A stretch of 64,000 bases of DNA from an uncultured Candidatus Saccharibacteria bacterium (GCA_937906385.1 CALCYQ010000004.1:320366-384365), one strand, 5' to 3'. Shown: positions 26,480 through 36,003, numbered from the stretch's first letter. Numbers and translations: made by a program. The notes: generated by a model not told the origin, from the sequence alone.

Positions 26480-27526
26480 TTACCTACTATTTGTCCTTTC
26501 CGCTAAGCCAATTACTACAGAGAATTCTGCCGCCACCTGCGCAAGTGCTTGCTGCTGTTGCGGCGTTACGCGCACCATCTGCCATGGGTTACCCTGTACA
26601 GTCTGAATGCCAGTCTTAGCTTCGATATATTCCGCCATAAATGGAATCACACCTGCAAAACCAGATAGCACAATTCCACCCACTTTTACATTCGGATACT
26701 TCGTCTGGAAGAAGCGTGCGGACTTCGTCAGCTCACCAGCAAAGCTTTCGAGCGTCGAATCCAACGCTTTAAACACTTGACCATCAAGCTTATCTTGCGC
26801 CAAGCCAAATTTCAAAATAAACTGACGCGCTTGACTCTCTTTCACATTCAAAGAGTTTGCCACCGTGCGCACTAATACCGAAAGACCACCCGGAAGCATA
26901 CGCACCAAGCGTGGCGCACCATAAACAATCGAAAGATCCGTCGAATCTTCACCGTAATCAATAATCAATTTCGCATCCGGTTGATTTGGCGGCGTCAAAG
27001 CCCGCGACATCGCAATCGGGTCCGGCTCTTGTGCGATTAAGTTAAAGCCATAATTTTCAACGCCTTCCATGCGTTCCTCGGCATACTGAATCGTCGTACA
27101 AGACAGCAAAACTTCAGTAATATTCGGATCGTTCGGGCTCGGACCAAGAATCACATAATCTACCTTTGCATCATCAATCGACATTGGAATATATTGGTCA
27201 GCGTGGTACTTAATGATCTTCTCCATCGAGCGGCGATCTTGGGTTGGAATCTCGATAATCGTCGTAAAGCTCTTATTCGAAGGCATGCCCAAGGCTATGT
27301 TCTTTGTGCGAATACCAGCCTGCTGCGCGGCGCTAGCAATCGTCTCACCGAGGCGGCGACGTCCTGCATCGCTACTATCCTGCAAAATTTGGCGACTCAC
27401 TGGCACATACGCAAAACGCTCCAGCACCCATCCGTGTTGGATATTCCCCGATAACTGTACCATCCTGAGCGCGTCTGTTCCGATATCTAACGCGAAGAAC
27501 TCGCCCACACCATAACCTAAGCTCAT
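26480..27526 (-). CDS. pilM: Type IV pilus actin-like ATPase
   Basis: This 348-residue cytoplasmic protein of the actin/FtsA fold has phosphate-1 motif 'ALDIGTDALRM' and phosphate-2 motif 'LIIDYGEDSTDLSIV'. A late adenosine-type motif 'GGIVLSGFAGVIPFM' is also present. It forms a ring under the membrane and binds PilN. It is the first gene of the operon. TAATAT ends 6 bases before the ATG with TTATG just upstream, giving an extended -10, leaderless start. Confidence 0.9.
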   Translation of the reverse strand: MSLGYGVGEFFALDIGTDALRMVQLSGNIQHGWVLERFAYVPVSRQILQDSSDAGRRRLGETIASAAQQAGIRTKNIALGMPSNKSFTTIIEIPTQDRRSMEKIIKYHADQYIPMSIDDAKVDYVILGPSPNDPNITEVLLSCTTIQYAEERMEGVENYGFNLIAQEPDPIAMSRALTPPNQPDAKLIIDYGEDSTDLSIVYGAPRLVRMLPGGLSVLVRTVANSLNVKESQARQFILKFGLAQDKLDGQVFKALDSTLESFAGELTKSARFFQTKYPNVKVGGIVLSGFAGVIPFMAEYIEAKTGIQTVQGNPWQMVRVTPQQQQALAQVAAEFSVVIGLAERTNSR

Positions 27527-27589
27527 ACAATAATATTAGCATAAGCTCAAAGCAAAATGCAAACTATTTACACTTAATTTTGTGTAGTT

Positions 27590-28648
27590 TTACACATTAA
27601 ATTTAAATTCCACCACATCGCCGTCGCGCATCACGTAGTCTTTCCCCTCCGTGCGCATCAATCCGGCTTCACGTACGGCTTTTTCCAATCCCAATCGCAC
27701 CAGATCATCATAAGAGCAAATCGTCGCCGCAATAAAACCACGCTGAAAATCCGTATGAATCACCCCCGCCGCCTCTGGAGCCGTTGCTCCAACGCGAATT
27801 GTCCATGCGCGCGTCTCTTTCTTGCCAGCCGTCAGATAACTTTGCAAACCTAAAGTCTCATAGGCCACATGCACTAGCTGACTTAAGCCGTCTTCCTTGA
27901 TGCCGTAGCTATCCAAAAATTCCTGTTTCTCTTCCGGCGCCATATCTGCCATCTCGGATTCAAGTTTCGCGTTTACGAATACGCACTTTCGTGGCGCTAC
28001 CATTTGCGCCAATTCGGTTTTCTTTGCCTCATCCGTGAGCTCCTCCTCGTCGAGATTAAACATATAGAATACCGGTTTTGCCGATAATAAGTCTAAGCCG
28101 TCTACGGGCTCAATATGCAAGACGCCCGTCTTCAAATCTTCTAAAGCCTTTGCGGCTTGCTCGGCGCGTTTCGCCGCATCTTTATCGCCACCGCGCGCTT
28201 CCTTTTGAATCTTTGGTAATGTTTTTTCTAATGTTTCAATATCCGCTAACGCCAATTCTGTCTCTACCGTCTCTATATCACGCTTCGGATCTGGTCCACC
28301 CGCCACATGCGTCACATTATTATCTTTAAAAGCTCGCACTACGTGACAGATGACCTTACATTCGCGAATATTTGCTAAGAATTTATTACCTAGGCCTTCC
28401 CCTTTCGAAGCGCCGGCAATCAAACCCGCAATATCCACAAATTCTACCGTCGCCGGCACTACTTTATCGGAATCATACATTTTTGCGAGCGCATTCAAAC
28501 GTTCATCTGGCACTCCTACAATTCCCGTATTCGGCTCAATCGTCGCAAAAGGATAATTCGCCGCAAGCGCCCCCGCATTTGTCAACGCGTTAAAAAGCGT
28601 GCTTTTCCCCACATTTGCTAATCCAACAATTCCAATCTGTAAACTCAT
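27590..28648 (-). CDS. ychF: Ribosome-binding ATPase of the Obg family
   Basis: This 352-residue protein has a P-loop GLANVGKSTLFNALT, switch region 'YPFATIEPN', the G3 motif DIAGL and, in place of the GTP-specific NKxD, the 'YMFNLDEEEL' region typical of YchF/OLA1, which prefers ATP. A coiled-coil insert and a C-terminal TGS domain ('WTIRVGATAPEAAGVIHTDFQRGFIAA') complete it. By family knowledge it binds ribosomes and is linked to stress and translation control. TAAAAT lies 7 bases before the ATG. Confidence 0.95.
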   Translation of the reverse strand: MSLQIGIVGLANVGKSTLFNALTNAGALAANYPFATIEPNTGIVGVPDERLNALAKMYDSDKVVPATVEFVDIAGLIAGASKGEGLGNKFLANIRECKVICHVVRAFKDNNVTHVAGGPDPKRDIETVETELALADIETLEKTLPKIQKEARGGDKDAAKRAEQAAKALEDLKTGVLHIEPVDGLDLLSAKPVFYMFNLDEEELTDEAKKTELAQMVAPRKCVFVNAKLESEMADMAPEEKQEFLDSYGIKEDGLSQLVHVAYETLGLQSYLTAGKKETRAWTIRVGATAPEAAGVIHTDFQRGFIAATICSYDDLVRLGLEKAVREAGLMRTEGKDYVMRDGDVVEFKFNV

Positions 28649-28683
28649 ATCTGTTATTTTAACATAACAGATAATATTTTGCC

Positions 28684-29502
28684 CTACTTCGTCAAACTAT
28701 AAGTATTTGGAATGGCAAAGAATTTATTCGTTTTATTCGGCCCCTCAACCGTAATATAGCGAAAATGTCCATCGTCAGTTTTAAACATCCAGCTCATTGT
28801 CCAAATATTCTGCGAGCGATAATAGCCTTTTAATAGCTGCGCATTTATCTCGCCCATCTCCACTACTGATAGCTCGACACTTTCTGCCCCTTCACCCACA
28901 ATCGTATTTCGCCATTCCACAGCAGCCACTTCAACATTTTTCGGACTCTCACCTTCATCGACAATTGTGATGTAATAATTTCCGTTTTCATATAACGCAC
29001 GATTTTTCAATGCACTGTCCGCCATGCTAATCTGGCGCCAATAAGTTTCAACCCTCAAATAACCTAACTCTGGGCTCCCAATATATCTAGCCTCATCAAC
29101 CGGTTCGTCTTGCTTCTCTACTGCCGGCGCTTCATTTATCGATTCTTCTTCATCCTGAGCAACTATCACAGTTTTTTTCTTGGCCGAGGCCACGCCAACG
29201 TCGCTCAATTGTACTACCGCCACCAGCGAACCACAAATACCCCCCGCCACAATCACGCCTAATACCGCGCAAGCAAATGAAATCACTCTAAGTTTTAATT
29301 TTTCCGAATCTTCGCGTGTACCATTCGATGATTCCCGGTCAATCGTAGTCGTTTTTTCTACTGCCCAATCTGGCGGAAGCGCCGGTGGTGCAGGCGTCGG
29401 GTCGGTATTCACATGCGGCCGTTCTAGATCTTTTATTTGTTGCTCAAAATCAACGGCACCGCCTTTAAAATCTGTCTGATTCTGCTCTGTCGTTTTTTCC
29501 AT
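28684..29502 (-). CDS. Single-pass membrane protein, unknown
   Basis: This protein of about 272 residues (ATG at 29502; a GTG one codon earlier is possible) has a Pro-rich cytoplasmic part. One membrane helix lies near residues 73-97. An acidic linker and an external domain of about 140 residues follow, with no cysteines. I do not recognise the external domain. It lies between ychF and the two-component genes on the same strand. The layout (cytoplasmic disordered head, helix, small external domain) recurs in the genes at 32278 and 56356. Confidence 0.65.
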   Translation of the reverse strand: MEKTTEQNQTDFKGGAVDFEQQIKDLERPHVNTDPTPAPPALPPDWAVEKTTTIDRESSNGTREDSEKLKLRVISFACAVLGVIVAGGICGSLVAVVQLSDVGVASAKKKTVIVAQDEEESINEAPAVEKQDEPVDEARYIGSPELGYLRVETYWRQISMADSALKNRALYENGNYYITIVDEGESPKNVEVAAVEWRNTIVGEGAESVELSVVEMGEINAQLLKGYYRSQNIWTMSWMFKTDDGHFRYITVEGPNKTNKFFAIPNTYSLTK

Positions 29503-29550
29503 CACACTTACGTTTATAATAGCGCAAAAAGCGACAATCCCAAAATTTAC

Positions 29551-30474
29551 CTAAAAGCTCAACGTAAATGTAGTTATTTTTTTATTCGAGTTCGCGGTCA
29601 ATTTCCATTGATTTTGATCAGCCACTGTCTTTGCAATTGCTAATCCTAATCCCGACCCTTCAGAATTCTTGTCCGACTGATAAAATCTATCAAACACTTT
29701 GCCTAAATCCTGCTGCGCAATCGTCTTACCATCATTACTCACCGTCACCGCTTTTGTTGTAATTTTCACAACAATACTATCTTTCGAATATTTCACTGCG
29801 TTATCGAGTAAAATATCTAAAATCTGCAATAAATCTGCTTCAGCTAATGTCGCCTTAGCGCTATCTGGTGCTACGATATCCAACTTCTTCTCACCCAGCC
29901 GCGCGCGAATTAATTCTGCCCGTTTCTTTACGACTTTTACTAAATCAATTTCCTTCTTTTTTGCCGTCGTAGTCCGACCGTCCGTTCGCGCAAGCGCCAA
30001 CAAATTATTCACCAAATTCGACGCTCGATCTAGTTCCATATCCACATTGTCCGTCCACGGCTGTTCGGTCGTGCCAAGCGCCTCAAAATTCGCTCGCGCT
30101 GCCGCAATTGGCGTCTTTAACTCATGCGAAGCATTCGCGATGAATTCTTTTTGCTTCCGATATGCTTCTTGCACAGGATTGATTGCTCTTTCCGCCAGAT
30201 AATAACTAACCCCAAACACCAACAGCTCAATCATCACGCCCACAATAATTAAAGTTACCCCCAAATTCGCTAGACGCTGTGAACGGTCTTTTTGAATTTC
30301 TTCCGAAAAACGGCTCCGCACTTCATCGCTAATCCCCTGTTCGCGTCGCATTTCAAACGGCGTCTGATGCGACGCGGCTGTTGCTACAAAAATCGAAGTA
30401 AACGCCACAAATACAATAATTGTCGCCGTTATCATGTTTGTCCAAATAAATTTGTTGCGCAACTTCCGAAACAT
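29551..30474 (-). CDS. Membrane sensor histidine kinase
   Basis: This 307-residue protein has two membrane helices (about residues 14-34 and 71-93) enclosing a short external loop of about 35 residues, so it probably senses the membrane or a small signal. The H box 'FIANASHELKTPI' carries His117. The N box 'LLDNAVKYS', F box region 'DRFYQSDKN' and G box 'GSGLGLAIA' are intact. It lies 5 bases after the response regulator gene, forming a pair. No HAMP domain of normal length is evident. Confidence 0.93.
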   Translation of the reverse strand: MFRKLRNKFIWTNMITATIIVFVAFTSIFVATAASHQTPFEMRREQGISDEVRSRFSEEIQKDRSQRLANLGVTLIIVGVMIELLVFGVSYYLAERAINPVQEAYRKQKEFIANASHELKTPIAAARANFEALGTTEQPWTDNVDMELDRASNLVNNLLALARTDGRTTTAKKKEIDLVKVVKKRAELIRARLGEKKLDIVAPDSAKATLAEADLLQILDILLDNAVKYSKDSIVVKITTKAVTVSNDGKTIAQQDLGKVFDRFYQSDKNSEGSGLGLAIAKTVADQNQWKLTANSNKKITTFTLSF

Positions 30475-30479
30475 TTTAT

Positions 30480-31139
30480 CTACTCCGCCACGATTTTGTA
30501 GCCTAATCCCCTAACTGTTGTAATTTTAACAACACTACCTAAACTTTTTAAAGTTTTTCGAAGGCGCGACATATAAACTTCAATATAATTATCTTCGCCA
30601 TATGCTTCTCCGCCCCAAACTTTGTTTAGTAAATATTCTTTCTGCACAATCTTACCTGGCGTCTTTAATAATTCACTAATAATTGCGGCCTCTTTCGCCG
30701 TTAAACTCTGTCCATTTAGCATCTTTTCGTTCGTGTCATAGTCTAAATCTTTAAAATGCACGATATTTGATTGAATCGCCACCGGACGACGCGTCAACGC
30801 ATTGATGCGCGCTACCAATTCGGCCGTCTTAAATGGCTTCGCTAGATAATCGTCTGCTCCCGAATTTAAGCCATTTACTTTATCTTCTACTTCTGAAAGT
30901 GCCGACAGCATAATCACTGGCGTCGTCACTTTCTTTTCGCGCATGCGTTCCAAAATCTGAATTCCCGACAATTTTGGCAACATCACATCTAAAACCACAC
31001 AATCATAAATATTATCGACTGCTTTTTCTAGTCCATCTTCGCCATCGAAAGCTAAATCTACATCAAAATCCTGCTTCTCTAAATTATGCTTTACAGCTTC
31101 AGCTAAAAATTTTTCATCTTCTACATACAATATTCTCAT
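30480..31139 (-). CDS. OmpR/PhoB-family response regulator
   Basis: This 219-residue protein has a receiver domain with phospho-acceptor Asp51 (VVLDVMLP), the acidic pair near residue 8 and Lys101 (YLAKPF). A C-terminal winged helix follows, ending 'VYMSRLRKTLKSLGSVVKITTVRGLGYKI', the classic OmpR signature. An AGGAG site lies 9 bases before the ATG. It is transcribed with its kinase. Its targets are unknown; the kinase/regulator pair is the only clear transcriptional regulator system in the window. Confidence 0.95.
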   Translation of the reverse strand: MRILYVEDEKFLAEAVKHNLEKQDFDVDLAFDGEDGLEKAVDNIYDCVVLDVMLPKLSGIQILERMREKKVTTPVIMLSALSEVEDKVNGLNSGADDYLAKPFKTAELVARINALTRRPVAIQSNIVHFKDLDYDTNEKMLNGQSLTAKEAAIISELLKTPGKIVQKEYLLNKVWGGEAYGEDNYIEVYMSRLRKTLKSLGSVVKITTVRGLGYKIVAE

Positions 31140-31258
31140 TTGGATTTTCTCCTATCTATATATTACCAGTTTAGAAGTCAAACCTTAAAAAAGCTTAAAA
31201 TAATTGCGCACTTTTAACCTTTTGCCAAAATGAATAAAAAATTATATAATATGCAGAT

Positions 31259-32281
31259 ATGTTAGTGTCCGATTACAATTACGATTTACCCGAAGAATGT
31301 ATCGCTAAGCGTCCGCCAAAAATCCGCGGCACTACTCGCCTGCTTGCGTTGAATCGCCAAACTGGCGAAATTACTGATTCGCATTATGCCGACTTAGCCG
31401 ACTTTCTCGAACTAGGCGATCTTATAATTCTAAACGACACGCGCGTCATGCGCTCTCGCGTCTTTACTGAACTTCCCGATGGCCGTCCACGCGAGCTTGT
31501 CGTACTTGAAAAACACGACGGGGATATCGACCATGTCATGTATCGCGGCAAACTTCACGCCGGTGATCAGCTCACCGTCAAAAACGTTGCCGACAATTCA
31601 AAAACAAACGACATTATTACCATTAAAGAAATTCTCGGCAACGGCACTGCCACCGTCACCGCGAATCGCGACCTCACCAAAATCGTCGCCGATTATGGTA
31701 ATGTCCCACTTCCGCCTTATCTACATCGTGATGCTGATGCCGACGACATTAAGCGCTATCAAACCGTTTGGGCAAAAGAACTCGGTTCCGCCGCCGCACC
31801 TACTGCTAGCCTCAATATGACTAAAGATCTCATAGCTAAGCTCCAGCAAAAAGGCGTCCAAATTCAATACCTCACGCTCCATGTCGGCCTCGGCACTTTC
31901 TTGCCGATCCGTAGCGACAATGTCGAAGAACATCATATGCATTCAGAATGGTTCCATATCCCAGATGAAACTCTCAACGCTATCGCAGCAACCAAAAAAG
32001 CCGGCCATCGCGTCATTGCTGTTGGTACTACCGTCACGCGCACGCTCGAATTCTGGGCCAAAACCAGTAAAACTTCCGGCGAGGATGACATTTTTATTTA
32101 TCCAGGCTTCAAATTTCAAGCCATCGACGCCCTAGTCACAAATTTCCACGCGCCGAAGTCCACCGTCCTCATGCTTACTGCCGCTTTTGCCGGCTGGGAG
32201 CATCTCAAGCCAGCCTACGAGCACGCCACAAAAAGCGGCTACAAACTTCTTAGCTATGGCGATTCGATGTTTATTTATTAA
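31259..32281 (+). CDS. queA: S-adenosylmethionine:tRNA ribosyltransferase-isomerase
   Basis: This 340-residue enzyme transfers and isomerises ribose from SAM onto preQ1-modified tRNA to give epoxyqueuosine. Typical stretches are 'LPEECIAKRPP', 'LIILNDTRVMRSR', 'LHVGLGTFLPIR' and 'MFIY' at the C-terminus. The length is normal. TATAAT lies 8 bases before the ATG with no SD. The last 4 bases overlap the converging gene. tgt, the preceding step, lies 900 bases downstream. Confidence 0.95.
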   Translation: MLVSDYNYDLPEECIAKRPPKIRGTTRLLALNRQTGEITDSHYADLADFLELGDLIILNDTRVMRSRVFTELPDGRPRELVVLEKHDGDIDHVMYRGKLHAGDQLTVKNVADNSKTNDIITIKEILGNGTATVTANRDLTKIVADYGNVPLPPYLHRDADADDIKRYQTVWAKELGSAAAPTASLNMTKDLIAKLQQKGVQIQYLTLHVGLGTFLPIRSDNVEEHHMHSEWFHIPDETLNAIAATKKAGHRVIAVGTTVTRTLEFWAKTSKTSGEDDIFIYPGFKFQAIDALVTNFHAPKSTVLMLTAAFAGWEHLKPAYEHATKSGYKLLSYGDSMFIY

Positions 32282-33135
32282 TTGACTGTTCTCGTCACGC
32301 CGTTGCCAAGCTCGCGGCATTCCATACCATTAAAGGCTTTTCTTAAAGTATCTGTATTGAAATCGTCACAAACCGGCAGACCTTGCATAGTCTTAAAATA
32401 GCGCCAGCTGCCACCGTTCACTCGATAGAATAAGGCAAAACCATCTACGGTAGTCATCGTCATCCTTTGATAGCCACCACTTGGACTATCTTCGATATCA
32501 TCTTGCGAAACCTTATAAAGTGTCGGACTAGCCGGCTCACTCATCGCGCTGGCGACAGCCTCAACTAAACTCTTCTCTGAGCTATCAAACCATTTTACCG
32601 ATGCACACGAAATCGTATAATCGCTGCTTGCTACGCGCGGTATCGAACACGCAACCGTATCGCCTTCGTTAGCAAAATTCACCATATTCACATTATCAGC
32701 ATTCGCATATTCGTGAAAACCATTACGTTCAATCTGGTTAATCAATGTTTCCACATCTCGGCTAAAATCTTTCAGCGTATCTTTTTGAATTCCATCAATC
32801 GTAAAGCCGTACGAACGGTTCGTAGCGGAGACAAAATTTCCCTTTACTGCATAATATGGATACGTTTTACTTGTCGTCGGCATAATCGTAACTTGCGCAC
32901 GAATATTTTTCTTAAACAAATCGCGCATTTTATCGAGTACAGATATAACTTCCTTCTTTTCAGCAGAATTATCGCCATCTTCATAAGCATGGGCAAATTC
33001 GCTCGATTCCGATACTAATCCACCATTGCCAATAATCGACACTACGGCCATCACAACCACCACTACTACAATTACCGCAAAAGTTCCAATTGCAATTTTT
33101 ACTGGATTGAATTTCTCTTTACGCTCTGACTCCAT
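32278..33135 (-). CDS. Single-pass membrane protein with a disulfide-prone external domain, unknown
   Basis: This 285-residue protein has a short basic cytoplasmic head, a very hydrophobic membrane helix (about residues 15-36, Val-rich) and a ~245-residue external domain with four cysteines (VACSIP, ISCASV, PVCDDF, MECREL). I recognise no family. It is inserted in opposite orientation between queA and tgt and overlaps the queA stop by 4 bases. Confidence 0.65.
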   Translation of the reverse strand: MESERKEKFNPVKIAIGTFAVIVVVVVVMAVVSIIGNGGLVSESSEFAHAYEDGDNSAEKKEVISVLDKMRDLFKKNIRAQVTIMPTTSKTYPYYAVKGNFVSATNRSYGFTIDGIQKDTLKDFSRDVETLINQIERNGFHEYANADNVNMVNFANEGDTVACSIPRVASSDYTISCASVKWFDSSEKSLVEAVASAMSEPASPTLYKVSQDDIEDSPSGGYQRMTMTTVDGFALFYRVNGGSWRYFKTMQGLPVCDDFNTDTLRKAFNGMECRELGNGVTRTVN

Positions 33136-33200
33136 TTAATACTCCATATTAACGCTATAGCTTTATTATATCGTACTTTTTCATTAAACTAATATCAGTT

Positions 33201-34328
33201 ATGTTAAAATTCGACATCGAAAAACAGACCGGCCTTATGCGCGCCGGCATTATCCATACTCCACACGGCGACATTAAAACGCCAGCTTTTGTCGGTGCCG
33301 CTACCCGCGCCTCCGTCAAGGCCATTACGCATGCCGAAATGCGCGAGCTCGGTTCGCAGGCTATTCTAGCAAATACTTATCATCTTATCCTTGTTCCAGG
33401 CCCAGACCTCATCGAAAAAGGCGGCGGTTTCGCCGAATGGACTAGCTGGCATGGTCCAAGCTTTACCGACTCTGGCGGCTTCCAAATGCTTTCCCTCACC
33501 GATGCCAAAATCGATCACGACGGCGTAACTTTTAAGTCGCACTACAATGGCGACCAAATTCGCATGAATCCAGAAATATCCATGCGAGCCCAATGGAAAA
33601 TTGGCGCTGATATTCATATGGCTTTCGACCAAGCCATCGATTCTACCGACAAAGATCTTGTAGCTAAAGCTATGAAGCGCACCCACGATTGGCTCCCGCG
33701 CAACATTAAGGAACACCAGCGTCTCGCCGCCGAAGCCAAAGCAAACGGCAAACTCGAACAATTTCTTTATGCCGTCGTTCAGGGCGGACTTTTCGAAGAC
33801 TTGCGTCGCGAATCCGCCGAACTCATGGCCACGCAACCAGTCGACGGATACGGCATCGGCTCACTCTACACTACCGAAACACCCGAAACCGCAAATATCA
33901 TCAAACTCACCAACGAAATATTACCAAACGACAAACCACGTCACCTTCTCGGTATGGGCTCCGAACCGCGCGATCTTTTCATCGGAGCTATGTATGGCTG
34001 CGACACATTCGACTGCGTTGCTCCAACCCGCCAAGCTCGCAACGGTGCACTTTATACACCACACGGTCGTATTAACATCAAAAATGCCAAATATCGCGAA
34101 ATGTTTGCGCCAATCGACCCAGATTGTGACTGTTATTGTTGTAAGAATTACAACGCATCCTATTTACACCACCTCTATAAGGTCGACGAAATCACTGGCA
34201 AGACACTCGCCAGCATTCATAATGAACATTTCGTCGTCAAAATCGTCGACCAAATTCGCCAAAGCATCCTCGACAACACTTTTGACGCTTACATGAAAGA
34301 TTTTCTAGCAAAATATTACGGCGCCTAA
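33201..34328 (+). CDS. tgt: tRNA-guanine transglycosylase
   Basis: This 375-residue enzyme exchanges G34 of GUN-anticodon tRNAs for preQ1. The general acid motif 'DSGGFQM' and the nucleophile region 'FDCVAPTRQARNGALYT' are present. The zinc site CDCYCC plus His in 'YLHHL' is intact. A TAATAT box lies 5 bases before the ATG. With queA it gives the last tRNA steps, but preQ1 synthesis genes are not in the window, so preQ1 must come from elsewhere in the genome or from the host. The 3' end overlaps the next minus gene by 4 bases. Confidence 0.96.
   Translation: MLKFDIEKQTGLMRAGIIHTPHGDIKTPAFVGAATRASVKAITHAEMRELGSQAILANTYHLILVPGPDLIEKGGGFAEWTSWHGPSFTDSGGFQMLSLTDAKIDHDGVTFKSHYNGDQIRMNPEISMRAQWKIGADIHMAFDQAIDSTDKDLVAKAMKRTHDWLPRNIKEHQRLAAEAKANGKLEQFLYAVVQGGLFEDLRRESAELMATQPVDGYGIGSLYTTETPETANIIKLTNEILPNDKPRHLLGMGSEPRDLFIGAMYGCDTFDCVAPTRQARNGALYTPHGRINIKNAKYREMFAPIDPDCDCYCCKNYNASYLHHLYKVDEITGKTLASIHNEHFVVKIVDQIRQSILDNTFDAYMKDFLAKYYGA
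34137..34155. repeat. Near-perfect intragenic copy of the 19-bp palindrome
   Basis: TGTTGTA-agaat-TACAACG differs from the 6487/6530 palindrome by one base. It lies in the zinc-site codons of tgt, so coding constraint may explain it. Confidence 0.25.
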
Positions 34329-34765
34329 AATGGAATTCGATATTTTGTATGCTTATATATCTTTACCATATAAAAGATAATCACGCCCGCAAGGCCTAAA
34401 TATAGAATCGGAAACAGAATAAACACAAGCCCAAGCACTCCAGCAACCATGCTGATAATTCCTGAAAATACGAAGAGAATAATATCTAACCATAGAATAA
34501 TTTTCTTTTTCTTTAGAGAATTTTCTTTGCCAAGAATATCAATTAAGCCATAAATTGCCACTCCAATCGCACCTAAAACCGGTAGCAAGAAAAAGGCAAA
34601 TTCAGTAATCTTCTTTTCTTGAAAAGCCACCATTGCTGAAAAAATGAAAATAATTAACGCCACCGCAATCAGCCCACCATATAGACCGGCGACGGTTTTC
34701 TTTAATTTTTCTGGAATTTGCGGCACCTTTTCAACTACCTGCATCTCTATCTGTGGAATATTCAT
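34325..34765 (-). CDS. Four-helix membrane protein, unknown
   Basis: This protein is about 146 residues. ATG 34765 is chosen because TATAAT ends exactly 6 bases upstream; an ATG two codons earlier touches that box. Helices lie near residues 29-49, 56-78, 93-113 and 115-138. The segments are Ile/Phe/Val-rich with small loops, like small DUF-type membrane proteins. It is divergent from the perM-like gene, and the two promoters share about 30 bp. Confidence 0.6.
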   Translation of the reverse strand: MNIPQIEMQVVEKVPQIPEKLKKTVAGLYGGLIAVALIIFIFSAMVAFQEKKITEFAFFLLPVLGAIGVAIYGLIDILGKENSLKKKKIILWLDIILFVFSGIISMVAGVLGLVFILFPILYLGLAGVIIFYMVKIYKHTKYRIPF

Positions 34766-34800
34766 AATCATATTATAGCGTAAAATGATACAATATAAAC

Positions 34801-35967
34801 ATGAGTACCACGACGAAAATCCAAATCGACACCAAAACTTTTATTCGGTTCTGGTTAGTTATTATTGGTTTTGCTGCTGCTGGATATCTTTTATTTAAAG
34901 CCAGCTTTGGTCTTATGATTATCGGCGCTGCGCTTTTCTTTGCGCTTGCCATTTCCCCGCTCGTTAAACGTCTTGCCGGCATTTTCCCAAGCAAAAGTCG
35001 CAATTTCGCCATCGCACTCGCCTATATTATCATCGTCGGGTTCTTAATTGCCTTTGTTGCCATCGTCTTCCCGACCATTATTAATGAAACTATCCGCTTC
35101 CTCGGCAATTTACCATACATCATCGGCAATGCCACCGACAACGTCAGCTTTATTAACAAATTTGGCAACTCTATCGGTATTGAAAACTTGCAAAACCAAA
35201 TCATGCAAGCCGTCAACAACTTCTCCGCTACCTACATGCAAGATCTCGGCGGCATCCTCACTAATTCTATTACCTCCATTAGTAACGGCATTGCCGTGCT
35301 CATTTTATCTCTTGTGCTCGCCTTCTTTATGCTCACCGAAGGCCCAAGCATCGTCAAACAATTCTGGAGCAATTTCAGCCCTAACAACACCAACGTCAAG
35401 CGCACCAAGGCCGTCATTCACAGACTTGCCGAAACTGTCTCGCAATACGTTTCTAGCGCCGTCACCGTATCGCTCATCAACGCTTGTGCTACCGCCGTCG
35501 CCGTATTCATCATCTGTCTTATTTTCGGCATTGCGCCAGGTTTCGCTTTTCCGTTTGGCCTCATTACTGGCGTCTTTAGTCTAATTCCAATGTTTGGCTC
35601 CTTTATCGGTGGCGCTATCGTCTCGTTGCTTCTCGGTTTCAATGCTTTTGGCGCCGGCATTGCCTTCCTAATTTATACAATCGTTTATCTCCAAATCGAA
35701 TCCAACGTTATCTCGCCAAAGATTCAAGGTAAAGGCATGAAGCTTCCAGCACTAGTCATTCTTTCCGCCGTTACTATCGGTGTTTATACGTTCGGTCTCG
35801 TTGGTGCTATTGTCTCAATCCCAATCGCCGGCTGTGTTAAGATTCTTATCGAAGAATATGCTGCAGATTTAATGGATGACGGCAAGCTAAACGGCAGCAA
35901 CCTCAAGCCTTCCGAAAACAAATCTGAGCCTACCGAAGACAAAAAGCTTATCGCTAAAGCCGAATAA
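34801..35967 (+). CDS. AI-2E/PerM-family transporter
   Basis: This 388-residue polytopic protein has about eight membrane helices. The conserved C-terminal half includes 'FGLITGVFSLIPMFGSFIGG' and 'YLQIESNVISPKIQGKGMKLPALVIL', the hallmark of the AI-2E exporter/PerM family. Members are reported to move autoinducer-2 or ions; the substrate here is unknown. TACAAT lies 6 bases before the ATG (leaderless). A short charged cytoplasmic tail ends the protein. Confidence 0.9.
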   Translation: MSTTTKIQIDTKTFIRFWLVIIGFAAAGYLLFKASFGLMIIGAALFFALAISPLVKRLAGIFPSKSRNFAIALAYIIIVGFLIAFVAIVFPTIINETIRFLGNLPYIIGNATDNVSFINKFGNSIGIENLQNQIMQAVNNFSATYMQDLGGILTNSITSISNGIAVLILSLVLAFFMLTEGPSIVKQFWSNFSPNNTNVKRTKAVIHRLAETVSQYVSSAVTVSLINACATAVAVFIICLIFGIAPGFAFPFGLITGVFSLIPMFGSFIGGAIVSLLLGFNAFGAGIAFLIYTIVYLQIESNVISPKIQGKGMKLPALVILSAVTIGVYTFGLVGAIVSIPIAGCVKILIEEYAADLMDDGKLNGSNLKPSENKSEPTEDKKLIAKAE

Positions 35968-35997
35968 AAAATCTCCCCCTTTCGCGGGGAGATTTTT
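35966..35997. terminator. Bidirectional terminator between the PerM-like gene and cysS
   Basis: AAAAATCTCCCC and GGGGAGATTTTT form a perfect stem around a 7-base loop between two converging genes. Confidence 0.85.
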
Positions 35998-36003
35998 GTT
36001 GTC

